Assembly (NCBI GenBank): GCA_036268455.1
Contig: DATAUD010000049.1
Coordinates: 1 to 64,000 of the forward strand
DNA: 64,000 nt
Source: DATAUD01 sp036268455
GTDB lineage: Bacteria; Verrucomicrobiota; Verrucomicrobiia; Limisphaerales; Palsa-1400
Reading direction: 5' to 3'
In this document: piece after piece, positions 34,508 to 42,501 of the stretch
How positions within the stretch are numbered: the stretch's first letter is position 1
How the letters are laid out: the number at the start of each line of letters is the position of its first letter
Notes under the pieces: model-generated
Told to the model about the DNA's origin: nothing
Seen by the model: only the letters and a program-made list of their open reading frames with translations
Databases searched by the model: none
Program-made: the position numbers and the translations under genes

Positions 34508-35899
34508 TCAAGCTGTCGCAACATCGTTGCCGGATCGGGTGATTGCCAGCATCAATCCGATCCACGCGATCAGGGCCAACGTTAGTACGTGCACCGTTTC
34601 CATTGAGACGCCAGCAAACCAAATATCCAACCGCCAGTTGAGCATGATCAGCGTCACGGCCCCGGCAAGCAACAATTGAACAATGACCAGCCGCAATATC
34701 TCTTCGCCGGTTTTGCCGCGCATCATCACAAAATGCTTCGCACCCAACGCAATCATCGCCAGCGTCAGCACGGCGGCACCCATGCGATCTCTCGCGTGCC
34801 ATGCCGTGTAGATCAGCCAGTAGAAATATCCCGGGTAAACACCGATGATCACCGCGATCCGGCGGCCCATGGGCGGCATCACGGGGACGGGCACGGCCTG
34901 CTGCGCCTCCCGCCGCGCGGCAAGGAAACGGCGAAATGCCACGATGGTCCCTGTGGCAATTACCGCCGCGTAAAACCACCAAAAGGCCGCCATCATCAGA
35001 AAATCGGTGTGCCGGCTCCATTGGTAGCGATGACTCAACGCGCGCATCGTAAGCTGCCCCACGACACACCATCCAATCACGAACGCCCACAGCATCGAAA
35101 AAAACTTTGTCTTGAGCCACCGTTCACGCGGCGTCGGAGCAAAACGGGCGATCAAATAATGCGCAAAAGCGCCGGAGAAAACCCCAATGAGCGGCGAAAG
35201 AAACGCCATGATGCCTGGCTTTGCCCCAGCGGCTCCCGCTCCGACAGCCACGACCGAGGCCGGACCCGCCGGAAGCGCCGCCAGCACAGCGCCGGAGAAA
35301 GCCTGTCCAGGGACACTCCGTTGCAGCGCGCCCTCCACAAACTCAATCACCTCCTCGTGCAAAAGCCTGCGTCCGCGCGAAAGTCTTTGTTTGACAGTAT
35401 CCTCGGTCAACCCCAGCGCCGATGCCACGTTCGCCACGGATTGATGCTCACGATAGAACAAAATGAGCGGCTCCCGGTAAATCTCGGGAATTTGTTCGAG
35501 AGAACGCCACAAAATCGCCTCTTCCTCGCGCGTGATCGCCTGTTCGGATGGCAACGCCTCGCCGGAAGCAGATTCCTCGACCACGTCCAGCGGCGCGGCT
35601 TGTGACGCCGGTTCGCGTCCCTCGCGCCGCAGACTTTTGCGTGCTCGGTTCCGAACGATGCCGCACAGCCAAAATCGCAGTTTCTCCGGGTCGCGCAAGT
35701 GCCGCAAATGCCGCCATGCCGCGATAAATGTTTCCTGCGCAATGTCCTCGCTCTGGCCGAGATTGCCCATGGCGCTGTACGCAATCGAGCAAATCAACGC
35801 TTGGTAGCGCGCCACGATTTGGCTGAAGGCATCGCGGTTGCCCGCCAATGTCAGCGAAACAAGCTGTGCGTCCGATTGTCCAGTCATTGTAATTGTCAT
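34508..35899 (-). CDS. ECF sigma factor fused to a multi-pass membrane domain
   Basis: 463 residues. Residues about 10-80 form sigma region 2 (DIAQETFIAAWRHL) and about 125-185 region 4 with a helix-turn-helix (VANVASALGLTEDTVKQRLS). After a Gly/Ala-rich linker (GAVLAALPAGPASVVAVGAG) come roughly seven hydrophobic segments. Such C-terminally extended sigma factors occur in Planctomycetes, Acidobacteria and Verrucomicrobia. The membrane part may hold the sigma factor at the membrane and sense a signal, replacing a separate anti-sigma factor; none is adjacent. ATG at 35899 is used; another ATG lies four codons in. It is divergent from hisS. Confidence 0.87.
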   Translation of the reverse strand: MTITMTGQSDAQLVSLTLAGNRDAFSQIVARYQALICSIAYSAMGNLGQSEDIAQETFIAAWRHLRHLRDPEKLRFWLCGIVRNRARKSLRREGREPASQAAPLDVVEESASGEALPSEQAITREEEAILWRSLEQIPEIYREPLILFYREHQSVANVASALGLTEDTVKQRLSRGRRLLHEEVIEFVEGALQRSVPGQAFSGAVLAALPAGPASVVAVGAGAAGAKPGIMAFLSPLIGVFSGAFAHYLIARFAPTPRERWLKTKFFSMLWAFVIGWCVVGQLTMRALSHRYQWSRHTDFLMMAAFWWFYAAVIATGTIVAFRRFLAARREAQQAVPVPVMPPMGRRIAVIIGVYPGYFYWLIYTAWHARDRMGAAVLTLAMIALGAKHFVMMRGKTGEEILRLVIVQLLLAGAVTLIMLNWRLDIWFAGVSMETVHVLTLALIAWIGLMLAITRSGNDVATA

Positions 35900-35989
35900 A
35901 TGTTAATCAAGTGCCCCAAAAAGGCAAAAAGGTGACAGAGATTTTGATTTCTTTTTCAGCGGGTTTGTGTCTCTTTGAGGCGCGCCGAT

Positions 35990-37210
35990 ATGGAACGATT
36001 ACCCGGATTCCGCGACTTTTATCCCGAACCTCTCCCGCACTCTGATGTCTGGAGCGCTGAAGCGCGCCGTCATATCTTCAACCATTGGCACGCAATGGCG
36101 AAGCGATACGGTTTCCGTGAATATGACGGGCCCCCGCTGGAACCGCTGGAGCTGTACACCTTAAAAAGCGGGGAGGAAATAGTCGGCCAGCTTTATAATT
36201 TTATTGACAAGGGGGAACGCCACGTTGCGCTTCGCCCCGAAATGACCCCCACCCTGGCGCGGATGATCGCAGCGCACGAGCGCAATTACAAAAAGCCCGT
36301 CAAGTGGTTCGCCGTGCCCCAGCTTTTTCGTTACGAGCGCCAGCAAAAGGGCCGCTTGCGCGAACACTTTCAGTTTAACGCCGACATCATCGGCGACGCC
36401 AGCGCGGCGGCGGACGCGGAACTGATCGCCCTGCTCATTGACACCTTGCGGTCTTTCGGATTGACAGCGGACGATTTCGTCATTCGCCTGAGCAGCCGCA
36501 ACGCATGGCAGGAATTCTTCCGCAAGCGCTCCACCAAAACGGAAGACGAATACGCGTTCTATCAGGCCATCGATAAACTGGAGCGCGAATCCCCGGAAGA
36601 AACCCGCGCCAAACTCGGCGCGCTCGGTATTTCCTTTGATGAGGTCAACCAATTCATCACCACCGGCGCGCCTATCGCCGAGCTGGAATCCGTCACCCGA
36701 AATTTGGCGGCGCGCGACATGGCGGACTTCGTGCGAATCGATTACCGCGTTATTCGCGGGCTGGCCTATTACACCGGCGTCGTTTTTGAGGCGTTTGACA
36801 AAAAGGGCGATTTTCGCGCCATTGCCGGCGGGGGGCGGTACGATAATCTGATCAAGCTCATCTCCGATGGCAAAGTGGATTCGCCCGCGCTTGGATTTGG
36901 CATGGGCGACGTGGTGCTTTTGGAATTGCTCAAGGCGCGCGGCCTTTTGCCCAAGTTCGATTCCCACGTCGAGGCCTATTGTTTAATTGAAGACGAAACG
37001 CTGCGCGAAGCCTCGTTGAGCCTGGTCCAGCACTTGCGGGACAGTGGGTTTTCCGTGGAGTATTCGCTCGGACCGGCGAAGTCCGACAAACAATTTAAAC
37101 GGGCAATGGAACTCGGAGTTAGGTTCACTTGCAAATTGCAGGCGAACCAGGACGGCGGACTGGAGGTGAAAGTCAAAAACCTCGCCACTCGCGAGGAAAA
37201 AACTCTATGA
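35990..37210 (+). CDS. hisS: Histidine--tRNA ligase
   Basis: 406 residues, class II aminoacyl-tRNA synthetase charging tRNA-His in the cytoplasm. Visible are the start MERLPGFRDFYP, motif 2 RYERQQKGRLREHFQFN, the histidine-A motif GLAYYTGVVFE, AGGGRYDNL, and motif 3 LGFGMGDVVL. A short anticodon-binding domain follows (about residues 325-406). ATG at 35990 has GAGG about 9 bases upstream; a TTG five codons earlier is less likely. The 3' end overlaps the convergent thioredoxin-like gene by 6 bases. Confidence 0.95.
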   Translation: MERLPGFRDFYPEPLPHSDVWSAEARRHIFNHWHAMAKRYGFREYDGPPLEPLELYTLKSGEEIVGQLYNFIDKGERHVALRPEMTPTLARMIAAHERNYKKPVKWFAVPQLFRYERQQKGRLREHFQFNADIIGDASAAADAELIALLIDTLRSFGLTADDFVIRLSSRNAWQEFFRKRSTKTEDEYAFYQAIDKLERESPEETRAKLGALGISFDEVNQFITTGAPIAELESVTRNLAARDMADFVRIDYRVIRGLAYYTGVVFEAFDKKGDFRAIAGGGRYDNLIKLISDGKVDSPALGFGMGDVVLLELLKARGLLPKFDSHVEAYCLIEDETLREASLSLVQHLRDSGFSVEYSLGPAKSDKQFKRAMELGVRFTCKLQANQDGGLEVKVKNLATREEKTL

Positions 37211-37657
37211 GCTTGATCCGCTCATTTTCGCCTTGTCCAGCGCGGCGATTACGGCGGCCGGGCCGCCTTCCATATAACCGACCTGCTGCCAGACAATAGT
37301 GCCATCGGGCTTGATGAGGACCAGCGTCGGAAAGCCGTTCACATTGTACTTGGACTGAAGCGCCTTGTTGGCCGCCTTCAAATCCGCCGACTGCTCTTTT
37401 TGCGCGGGAAAGTCAACCTGCACAAGAACCAGGTTTTTCTTTGCGTACGACATGAACTCCGGCTTGGTAAACACTTCCGCGTCGAGCTTCTTGCACCAAC
37501 CGCACCAGTCCGATCCGGTGAAGTCCATGAAGACCAGTTTGTTTTCCTTTTTCGCCTGGGCCTGGGCTGCCGGGAGACTCGTCAGCCACGGCGTTTCAGC
37601 AAAGGCCAGATTTCCGCACATCCAGCACATCAATAAGCCAAACATTATTTTTTTCAT
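37205..37657 (-). CDS. Exported thioredoxin-like protein
   Basis: 150 residues with a signal peptide (1-20, ending AFA) and a single thioredoxin-7-like domain. The redox pair is in WCGWCKKLD, followed by a cis-proline region NGFPTLVLI. Such proteins reduce or exchange disulfides in the periplasm, for instance during cytochrome c or cell-envelope protein maturation. It is monocistronic between convergent hisS and the pyrC gene 100 bases upstream. Confidence 0.9.
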   Translation of the reverse strand: MKKIMFGLLMCWMCGNLAFAETPWLTSLPAAQAQAKKENKLVFMDFTGSDWCGWCKKLDAEVFTKPEFMSYAKKNLVLVQVDFPAQKEQSADLKAANKALQSKYNVNGFPTLVLIKPDGTIVWQQVGYMEGGPAAVIAALDKAKMSGSSS

Positions 37658-37757
37658 AAGTCCTTTCGCTCTGGAAGGGCAACCTGCGCCACAATCGCGC
37701 TTTCCGCAACCTAATTTCCGCCTACGCTAAAGCTTCGGCGCGACAAGTCCGCCCAAA

Positions 37758-39131
37758 CTACTGCGCGACAGGATCCGCCCAGGCTATTGTTCCGTTGACA
37801 ATCGTGGCTGCTGCTTTTCCCTTCAGGCGCCACCCTTCAAATGGGCTGTTGCGCGACTTGCTGGCCGACGCTCCGACGTCAAACACCCACTCGCGCGCGA
37901 CATCGATTACGGTCAGGTCGCCGTCCGCGCCAACCCCGAGGTGTCCCTTATTGCGCAATCGCAGCAGGCGGGCCGGGCCGGTCGTGAATTTTGCGATCAG
38001 ATCCGGCAGCGTCAGTTTCCCAGAGTGGTAGAGTTGCATCAGCGAAAGGGCTAGCTCCGTCTCGAATCCCACAATGCCAAACGGAGCGTAATCGAATTCC
38101 ACTTCCTTTTCGTAGTCGCAATGCGGGGCGTGGTCGCTGCCGATGATTTCCAGCGTGCCATCCGCCAGGCCCTCGATCAACGCCTCGCGGTCCTCGGCCG
38201 TCCGCAACGGAGGGTTCATTTTGAAATTGGTGTCATACGATGGCCAGCGAGGACGTTCCGCGCCGCCCGCCATCAGATGCTTCCCGTCAGCCACCCAAAA
38301 CTTATCGCTTCCCGCCAGCACCGTATCCGTCAAAGTGAAATGATGCGGACAGGCCTCGCCTGAAATCGGCACGCCGCGCTTCCTTGCGTCGCGGAGCAAT
38401 TGCACACTGCCCGCGGAACTCAAATGCTGGCAATGCACCGGCGTCCCCGTCAATTCCGCGAGAAGAATATTGCGCGCGACGATCATCTCCTCACCAGACG
38501 CCGGCCATCCCCGCAAACCCAGCACCGCGCTCCAATAGCCTTCGTGCACAACACCATCCGTGACGAGCGAATAATCCTGGCAATGGTCCATCACCGGCAA
38601 ATCGAACATCTTGGCGTACTCGAGGGCGCGCCGCATCAAATCGTTATTCTGCACGCAATGCCCGTCATCAGTAATGGCGATTACGCCCGCGCTCTTGAGC
38701 GAGCCAATCGGCGCCAATTCCTCACCCGCGATGTTCCGGGTGATTGCGCCCGCGACAAAAACATTGATTTTGCTCTCGCGCACGGCTCGTTCGCGAATCA
38801 GCGCGACGGTCCCGGCGTTATCAATTGCAGGCGAGGTATTGGGCATGCAAACCACCGACGCAAAACCGCCTCGCGCCGCCGACGCCGCGCCTGTGGCGAT
38901 GGTTTCCTTGGCCGATTGCCCCGGCTCACGCAAATGCGCGTGCAAATCGATCAACCCCGCGCAGACGACCTTTTCCGCGGCATCGAACCGCTGCACATCC
39001 GGCGGAGCCTGCGCGGCGGCGTCAGCGCCGACGGCCTTAATTTTCCCATCCAAAATGAGGACATCCGCCACAGCGTCGAGGCGAGTGGAGGGATCGATCA
39101 CGCGTCCGCCGGTCACGAGCAACGAATTCAT
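37758..39131 (-). CDS. pyrC: Dihydroorotase, class I
   Basis: 457 residues. It cyclises carbamoyl-aspartate to dihydroorotate in pyrimidine synthesis. Amidohydrolase marks: DLHAHLREPG (zinc ligands and substrate arginine), CMPNTSPA, HCQHLSSAGS, GEACPHHFTLTD, NPPLRTAEDR and GSDHAPH (catalytic Asp). ATG at 39131 gives the family N-terminus MNSLLVTGGRVIDP; the frame stays open 15 codons upstream but lacks conserved sequence. No aspartate carbamoyltransferase gene lies beside it in the window. Confidence 0.94.
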   Translation of the reverse strand: MNSLLVTGGRVIDPSTRLDAVADVLILDGKIKAVGADAAAQAPPDVQRFDAAEKVVCAGLIDLHAHLREPGQSAKETIATGAASAARGGFASVVCMPNTSPAIDNAGTVALIRERAVRESKINVFVAGAITRNIAGEELAPIGSLKSAGVIAITDDGHCVQNNDLMRRALEYAKMFDLPVMDHCQDYSLVTDGVVHEGYWSAVLGLRGWPASGEEMIVARNILLAELTGTPVHCQHLSSAGSVQLLRDARKRGVPISGEACPHHFTLTDTVLAGSDKFWVADGKHLMAGGAERPRWPSYDTNFKMNPPLRTAEDREALIEGLADGTLEIIGSDHAPHCDYEKEVEFDYAPFGIVGFETELALSLMQLYHSGKLTLPDLIAKFTTGPARLLRLRNKGHLGVGADGDLTVIDVAREWVFDVGASASKSRNSPFEGWRLKGKAAATIVNGTIAWADPVAQ

Positions 39132-39205
39132 TCGGGGGGCGAGGATATATGGAGAAGAGGCGGATTGACAAGGCAAGCGTGGTTGATATGATAAATTTCA
39201 CAGGC

Positions 39206-39279
39206 GCGGGTGTAGTTCAATGGTAGAACGGAAGCCTTCCAAGCTTCACACGAGGGTTCGATTCCCTTCACCCGCTCCA
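39206..39279 (+). tRNA. tRNA-Gly (anticodon TCC)
   Basis: A complete cloverleaf: acceptor stem GCGGGTG paired with CACCCGC, D-arm GTTCAATGGTAGAAC, anticodon stem GAAGC/GCTTC around loop CTTCCAA (anticodon TCC), T-arm AGGG-TTCGATT-CCCT and an encoded CCA end. It is 74 bases including CCA. It stands alone, 74 bases beyond the divergent pyrC start. Confidence 0.96.
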
Positions 39280-39756
39280 ACCCTTCGCAAGACCTGGCCG
39301 CATCTTTGTTCGAGACTGTAGGCGTTTATCCATTATCGCAAGCGGAAGCTCTATAAACTCAAGTGGCCATTTCCCTGCTAATGATTTTGTCCATTCTGGC
39401 CAATAATCGACAGGCGATTTCCGATTGCAGTGCATGCATTGAGTGACTAATAGCCGACTGAGGCAGAAAGAGCCGGCGCGCTGTCTCAGCGAAGCTGCCC
39501 GTTTGAACAATTGTAACGAACGCATTTTACCGCCGTGAACCGAGGGGATTTGCCGTCTGAGGAATTTCATTCATGTCGTTGTTGAAAATATTTCACATTG
39601 TTTTGGCCCTCCAAACTTCCGTATTGGCATCGACTTAGCTAACGACTCCTCAAAGGCGATCTTCGTCGAGCCGCGGTTTTGTAAAACAGTCGGTGCGCCA
39701 ATTTTGGCCGAACCGCAGGAAGACAGATTTGAAGAGCGCCGAATTCAACCTTGAAC
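39280..39756. other. Long upstream region of the porin/urea locus
   Basis: No convincing gene is seen in these 477 bases. An open frame on the minus strand begins inside the region and runs into the tRNA, so it is probably chance. The segment from 39580 on is AT-rich and contains a sigma-54-like promoter at 39624-39640, which fits control of the urea locus downstream. The remaining part, just after the tRNA, shows no direct repeat of the tRNA 3' end that would mark an integration site. Confidence 0.5.
39624..39640 (+). promoter_or_regulatory. Candidate sigma-54 (-24/-12) promoter for the urea locus
   Basis: The sequence ttggcatcgacttagct fits the sigma-54 consensus YTGGCACG-N4-TTGCW at 10 of 13 defined positions, with the essential GG and GC separated by exactly ten bases. 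It lies about 117 bases before the porin start. Nitrogen-controlled urea genes often use this sigma factor. This is a by-eye match in a single place. Confidence 0.45.
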
Positions 39757-41082
39757 ATGAATCAACTACGCATCAGGAAAAACAACCACATCAAAACCGT
39801 CGGACTTCTTCTGACGGCTCTCGCGGGGTCGGGCTTGCTCGCCCGCGCTCAAGACTCGAACGCGGACCAATTGGAAAAAGAAAACCAGGAACTCCGCAAG
39901 AGAATGGATAAACTCGAAGACCAGCTCAAAAAAGAGGGAATAACTCCCAGCACGGAGACTAAAGACCCGCCGGTCGCGGCGCTTACTTCAGTGACCCTGA
40001 GCGGGTTTGTCACGTCTTCGTATTTTTATGATCTTGCGAGCACCAAGGATGTGCATCCCGTCGGTTACCTTTGGAATACGGCCTTGAATCAATTCACGCT
40101 GAACAAGGTGAAATTGACCCTGGCCAGTCCGAATGTGGACAAGGACAAATGGGACGCCGCTTACCGGGTGTCGCTGATGTACGGGCAGGACGCAAAGGTG
40201 GATAATTCCACCAGCGGAACCACCGGCTATCAGGCGATACGCGAAGCTTATGTGGAGCTGAATGCACCGATTGGGACCGGGTTGGATTTCAAGGCTGGCG
40301 AACTTATCTCGCTGCTCAACTATGAATCGGGTGACGGCGGCGCGGCCAACGCGAACTTCTCGCAAGGCTACCAATGGTGGTACACGGGCAATGGCCCGGC
40401 GGAAGGAGTCCAACTCAGCTACGATTTCAATGAAATGTTCGGACTGAAGCTTCGCTTGCAGAACGGGCTTTACACCGGTGAGAGCGACAGCGGCTCGAAG
40501 ACGTTCATGGGCGGATTTTATGTCAATCCCGACAAGAAGACCTCGCTGGCCTTTTTGGGATTCGCGGGCAAACAGAACTTTGCCCCATCGTGGTTTCTCG
40601 AGGGCGGTTCTTTCATCGGATCACGTGTGCTGACCGAGAAATACAACATCACGTTCGCTACGGAATTTGATTATTTCCGTTTTAGCGGATTTGATTCGTC
40701 GCTGGACGGCGTTCCGGGCGGCGGGGCGAACGAGGGAGATTTCTGGTCTGTTGGCGCATGGCTGACGGCGGACTTGACACCGAAAATCACACTTGCCTTG
40801 CGCGGTGATTGGATTGACGACCCGACGGGGTTTGGGACCTTTTGGAATTCGCCTTCGCCTTCATCCGTCGAATATGGCTCGCCTGGATTCTCCAGTTCGA
40901 TTTACACGACGGGGGCCGGCCAGGATTTGTCGAGCATAACTCTGACGCTGGATTACAAGCCGGTGGGATCGCTCAAAATCCAGCCGGAAATCCGTTGGAA
41001 CCACTCAAGCTATGACAGCGCGTTCGCGCCTGGAAAGAAAGATCAGGTGATCGTTGGAATGGGGGCCTCTTACCTCTTTTAA
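39757..41082 (+). CDS. Outer-membrane beta-barrel porin (OmpL/BBP2-like)
   Basis: 441 residues: signal peptide (to ARA near residue 31), a short coiled coil (QLEKENQELRKRMDKLEDQL) and then alternating beta strands ending in GMGASYLF, a typical outer-membrane C-terminus with final Phe. It resembles the putative beta-barrel porin-2 family. The N-terminal coiled coil may trimerise or contact peptidoglycan. Directly ahead of urtA (51 bases), so it probably lets urea or amides through the outer membrane. ATG at 39757 is preferred over TTG two codons upstream. Confidence 0.85.
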   Translation: MNQLRIRKNNHIKTVGLLLTALAGSGLLARAQDSNADQLEKENQELRKRMDKLEDQLKKEGITPSTETKDPPVAALTSVTLSGFVTSSYFYDLASTKDVHPVGYLWNTALNQFTLNKVKLTLASPNVDKDKWDAAYRVSLMYGQDAKVDNSTSGTTGYQAIREAYVELNAPIGTGLDFKAGELISLLNYESGDGGAANANFSQGYQWWYTGNGPAEGVQLSYDFNEMFGLKLRLQNGLYTGESDSGSKTFMGGFYVNPDKKTSLAFLGFAGKQNFAPSWFLEGGSFIGSRVLTEKYNITFATEFDYFRFSGFDSSLDGVPGGGANEGDFWSVGAWLTADLTPKITLALRGDWIDDPTGFGTFWNSPSPSSVEYGSPGFSSSIYTTGAGQDLSSITLTLDYKPVGSLKIQPEIRWNHSSYDSAFAPGKKDQVIVGMGASYLF

Positions 41083-41133
41083 CCGGCCAGTTGAAACCTA
41101 ACAAACAGAATCACAGTTAAAAAATTGCAGTCT

Positions 41134-42423
41134 ATGAAATCACACTTCCTAAAACTCCTCAGTGTTTGCGCGGCTTCCATAATGGCGTTCAACGCAATGG
41201 CGCAGGACACCATTAAAGTCGGCATACTTCACTCCTTGAGCGGCACCATGGCAATCAGCGAAACTTCGTTGCGAGACATGTTGTTGTTTGCGTTCGACGA
41301 GATTAACGCCGCGGGCGGCGTCAAGATCGGAGACAAATCTTACATGATCGAGCCTGTTATCGTGGACGGCGCGTCGAATTGGCCGCTGTTCGCCGAGAAG
41401 GCCAAGCAGTTGCTCGAAGAGGACCACTGCGCCGTCGTTTTCGGCTGCTGGACCTCCGTGAGCCGCAAGTCCGTGCTGCCGGTGTTCGAGAAAGACAACG
41501 GCTTGCTTTTCTATCCAGTCCAATATGAAGGCGAGGAGTTGTCCAAGAACATCTTTTACACGGCGGAAGCGGTCAACCAGCAAGCCACACCGGCTGTCGA
41601 TTATTTGCTGGCGCAAGGCAAGAAAAAATACTACCTGATCGGCACCGACTACGTTTACCCGCAAACCACCAACCTGATCCTCTACAAGTACCTTCTCCTG
41701 CATGGTATTTCCCTTGACGATATCGGTGGTGGTTTGCGTAAGGATGACTCCGGCAAGGTAATCTCGGCCGGGAAATACACTCCGTTCGGCCACACCGACT
41801 ATCAGCAGATCGTGGCGGAGATCAAACAATTCGCCGCCAGCGGTGATGCCTGTGTGATCAACACCATCAACGGCGATTCGAATGTTCCTTTCTTCAAGGA
41901 AGTCGCCGCCGCTGGTTTGACTCCCAGCGATTGCCCTGTAGTTTCCTTCAGCTTGGCGGAAGACGAGCTTCGGGCGCTTCCCACCAAAGACCTGGTCGGC
42001 GAATTGGGGTGCTGGACTTACTTCATGTCCCTGAAAACCCCCGCGAACAAGAAATTCCTCGGCAACTGGAAGTCATGGCTCCAGACGGAAAACCACCCTG
42101 GCGTCATCAAAGAAAATCGTCCGGTTGACAGCCCGATGGTGCTTTCCTATGATGGCGTTTATCTGTGGAAGGCCGCAGCCGAGAAGGCCGGGACTTTTGA
42201 TGTGGACAAGGTTCGCGATGTGCTCGAATCGGGCGACATCAGCTTTGAAGGCCCTGGCGGAAAGATTACGATAACTAAAAACCATCATGCCACCAAGAAT
42301 GTTTACATTGGCGAAACCCGCGCCAACGGCCAGTTCAAAATTGTGAAGTCTTATGATCAAGTGCCCGGCGAGCCGTTCCTCCTCAAGGGCCTTGATGAAA
42401 AGCTCGCGTCCGCGAGCAAGTAG
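41134..42423 (+). CDS. urtA: Urea ABC transporter substrate-binding protein
   Basis: 429 residues, signal peptide ending NAMA (about 1-23). The mature start TIKVGILHSLSGTMAISE and the segments VFGCWTSVSRKSVLPV, NGLLFYPVQYEGEE and YLIGTDYVYPQTTN are typical of UrtA rather than of branched-chain amino acid binding proteins. It binds urea (or short amides) in the periplasm for UrtBCDE. ATG at 41134 is used; a TTG three codons upstream is less likely. A strong hairpin follows the gene before urtB. Confidence 0.95.
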   Translation: MKSHFLKLLSVCAASIMAFNAMAQDTIKVGILHSLSGTMAISETSLRDMLLFAFDEINAAGGVKIGDKSYMIEPVIVDGASNWPLFAEKAKQLLEEDHCAVVFGCWTSVSRKSVLPVFEKDNGLLFYPVQYEGEELSKNIFYTAEAVNQQATPAVDYLLAQGKKKYYLIGTDYVYPQTTNLILYKYLLLHGISLDDIGGGLRKDDSGKVISAGKYTPFGHTDYQQIVAEIKQFAASGDACVINTINGDSNVPFFKEVAAAGLTPSDCPVVSFSLAEDELRALPTKDLVGELGCWTYFMSLKTPANKKFLGNWKSWLQTENHPGVIKENRPVDSPMVLSYDGVYLWKAAAEKAGTFDVDKVRDVLESGDISFEGPGGKITITKNHHATKNVYIGETRANGQFKIVKSYDQVPGEPFLLKGLDEKLASASK

Positions 42424-42466
42424 AAAGCGCCTGCGTTCCATTAAAACTGATGGACTGCAGATAGCC

Positions 42467-42493
42467 GGGGGTGGAGCGTTACGCTCCGCCCCT
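42467..42493 (+). terminator. Strong GC hairpin between urtA and urtB without U-tract
   Basis: Stem GGGGGTGGAGCG (42467-42478) pairs with CGCTCCGCCCCT (42482-42493) around the loop TTA, with G-T wobbles at 472/488 and 467/493. No run of T follows, so full termination is unlikely. It could limit read-through or protect the urtA messenger 3' end, giving more binding protein than permease. It may also be a dispersed repeat. Confidence 0.5.
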
Positions 42494-42501
42494 CTTGTGC
42501 A

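Noticed and set aside
39268..39570. Minus-strand open frame downstream of the tRNA (100 codons)
   Set aside because: It runs into the tRNA gene, has no recognisable domain and no ribosome binding site. It could be an old remnant but nothing supports it.
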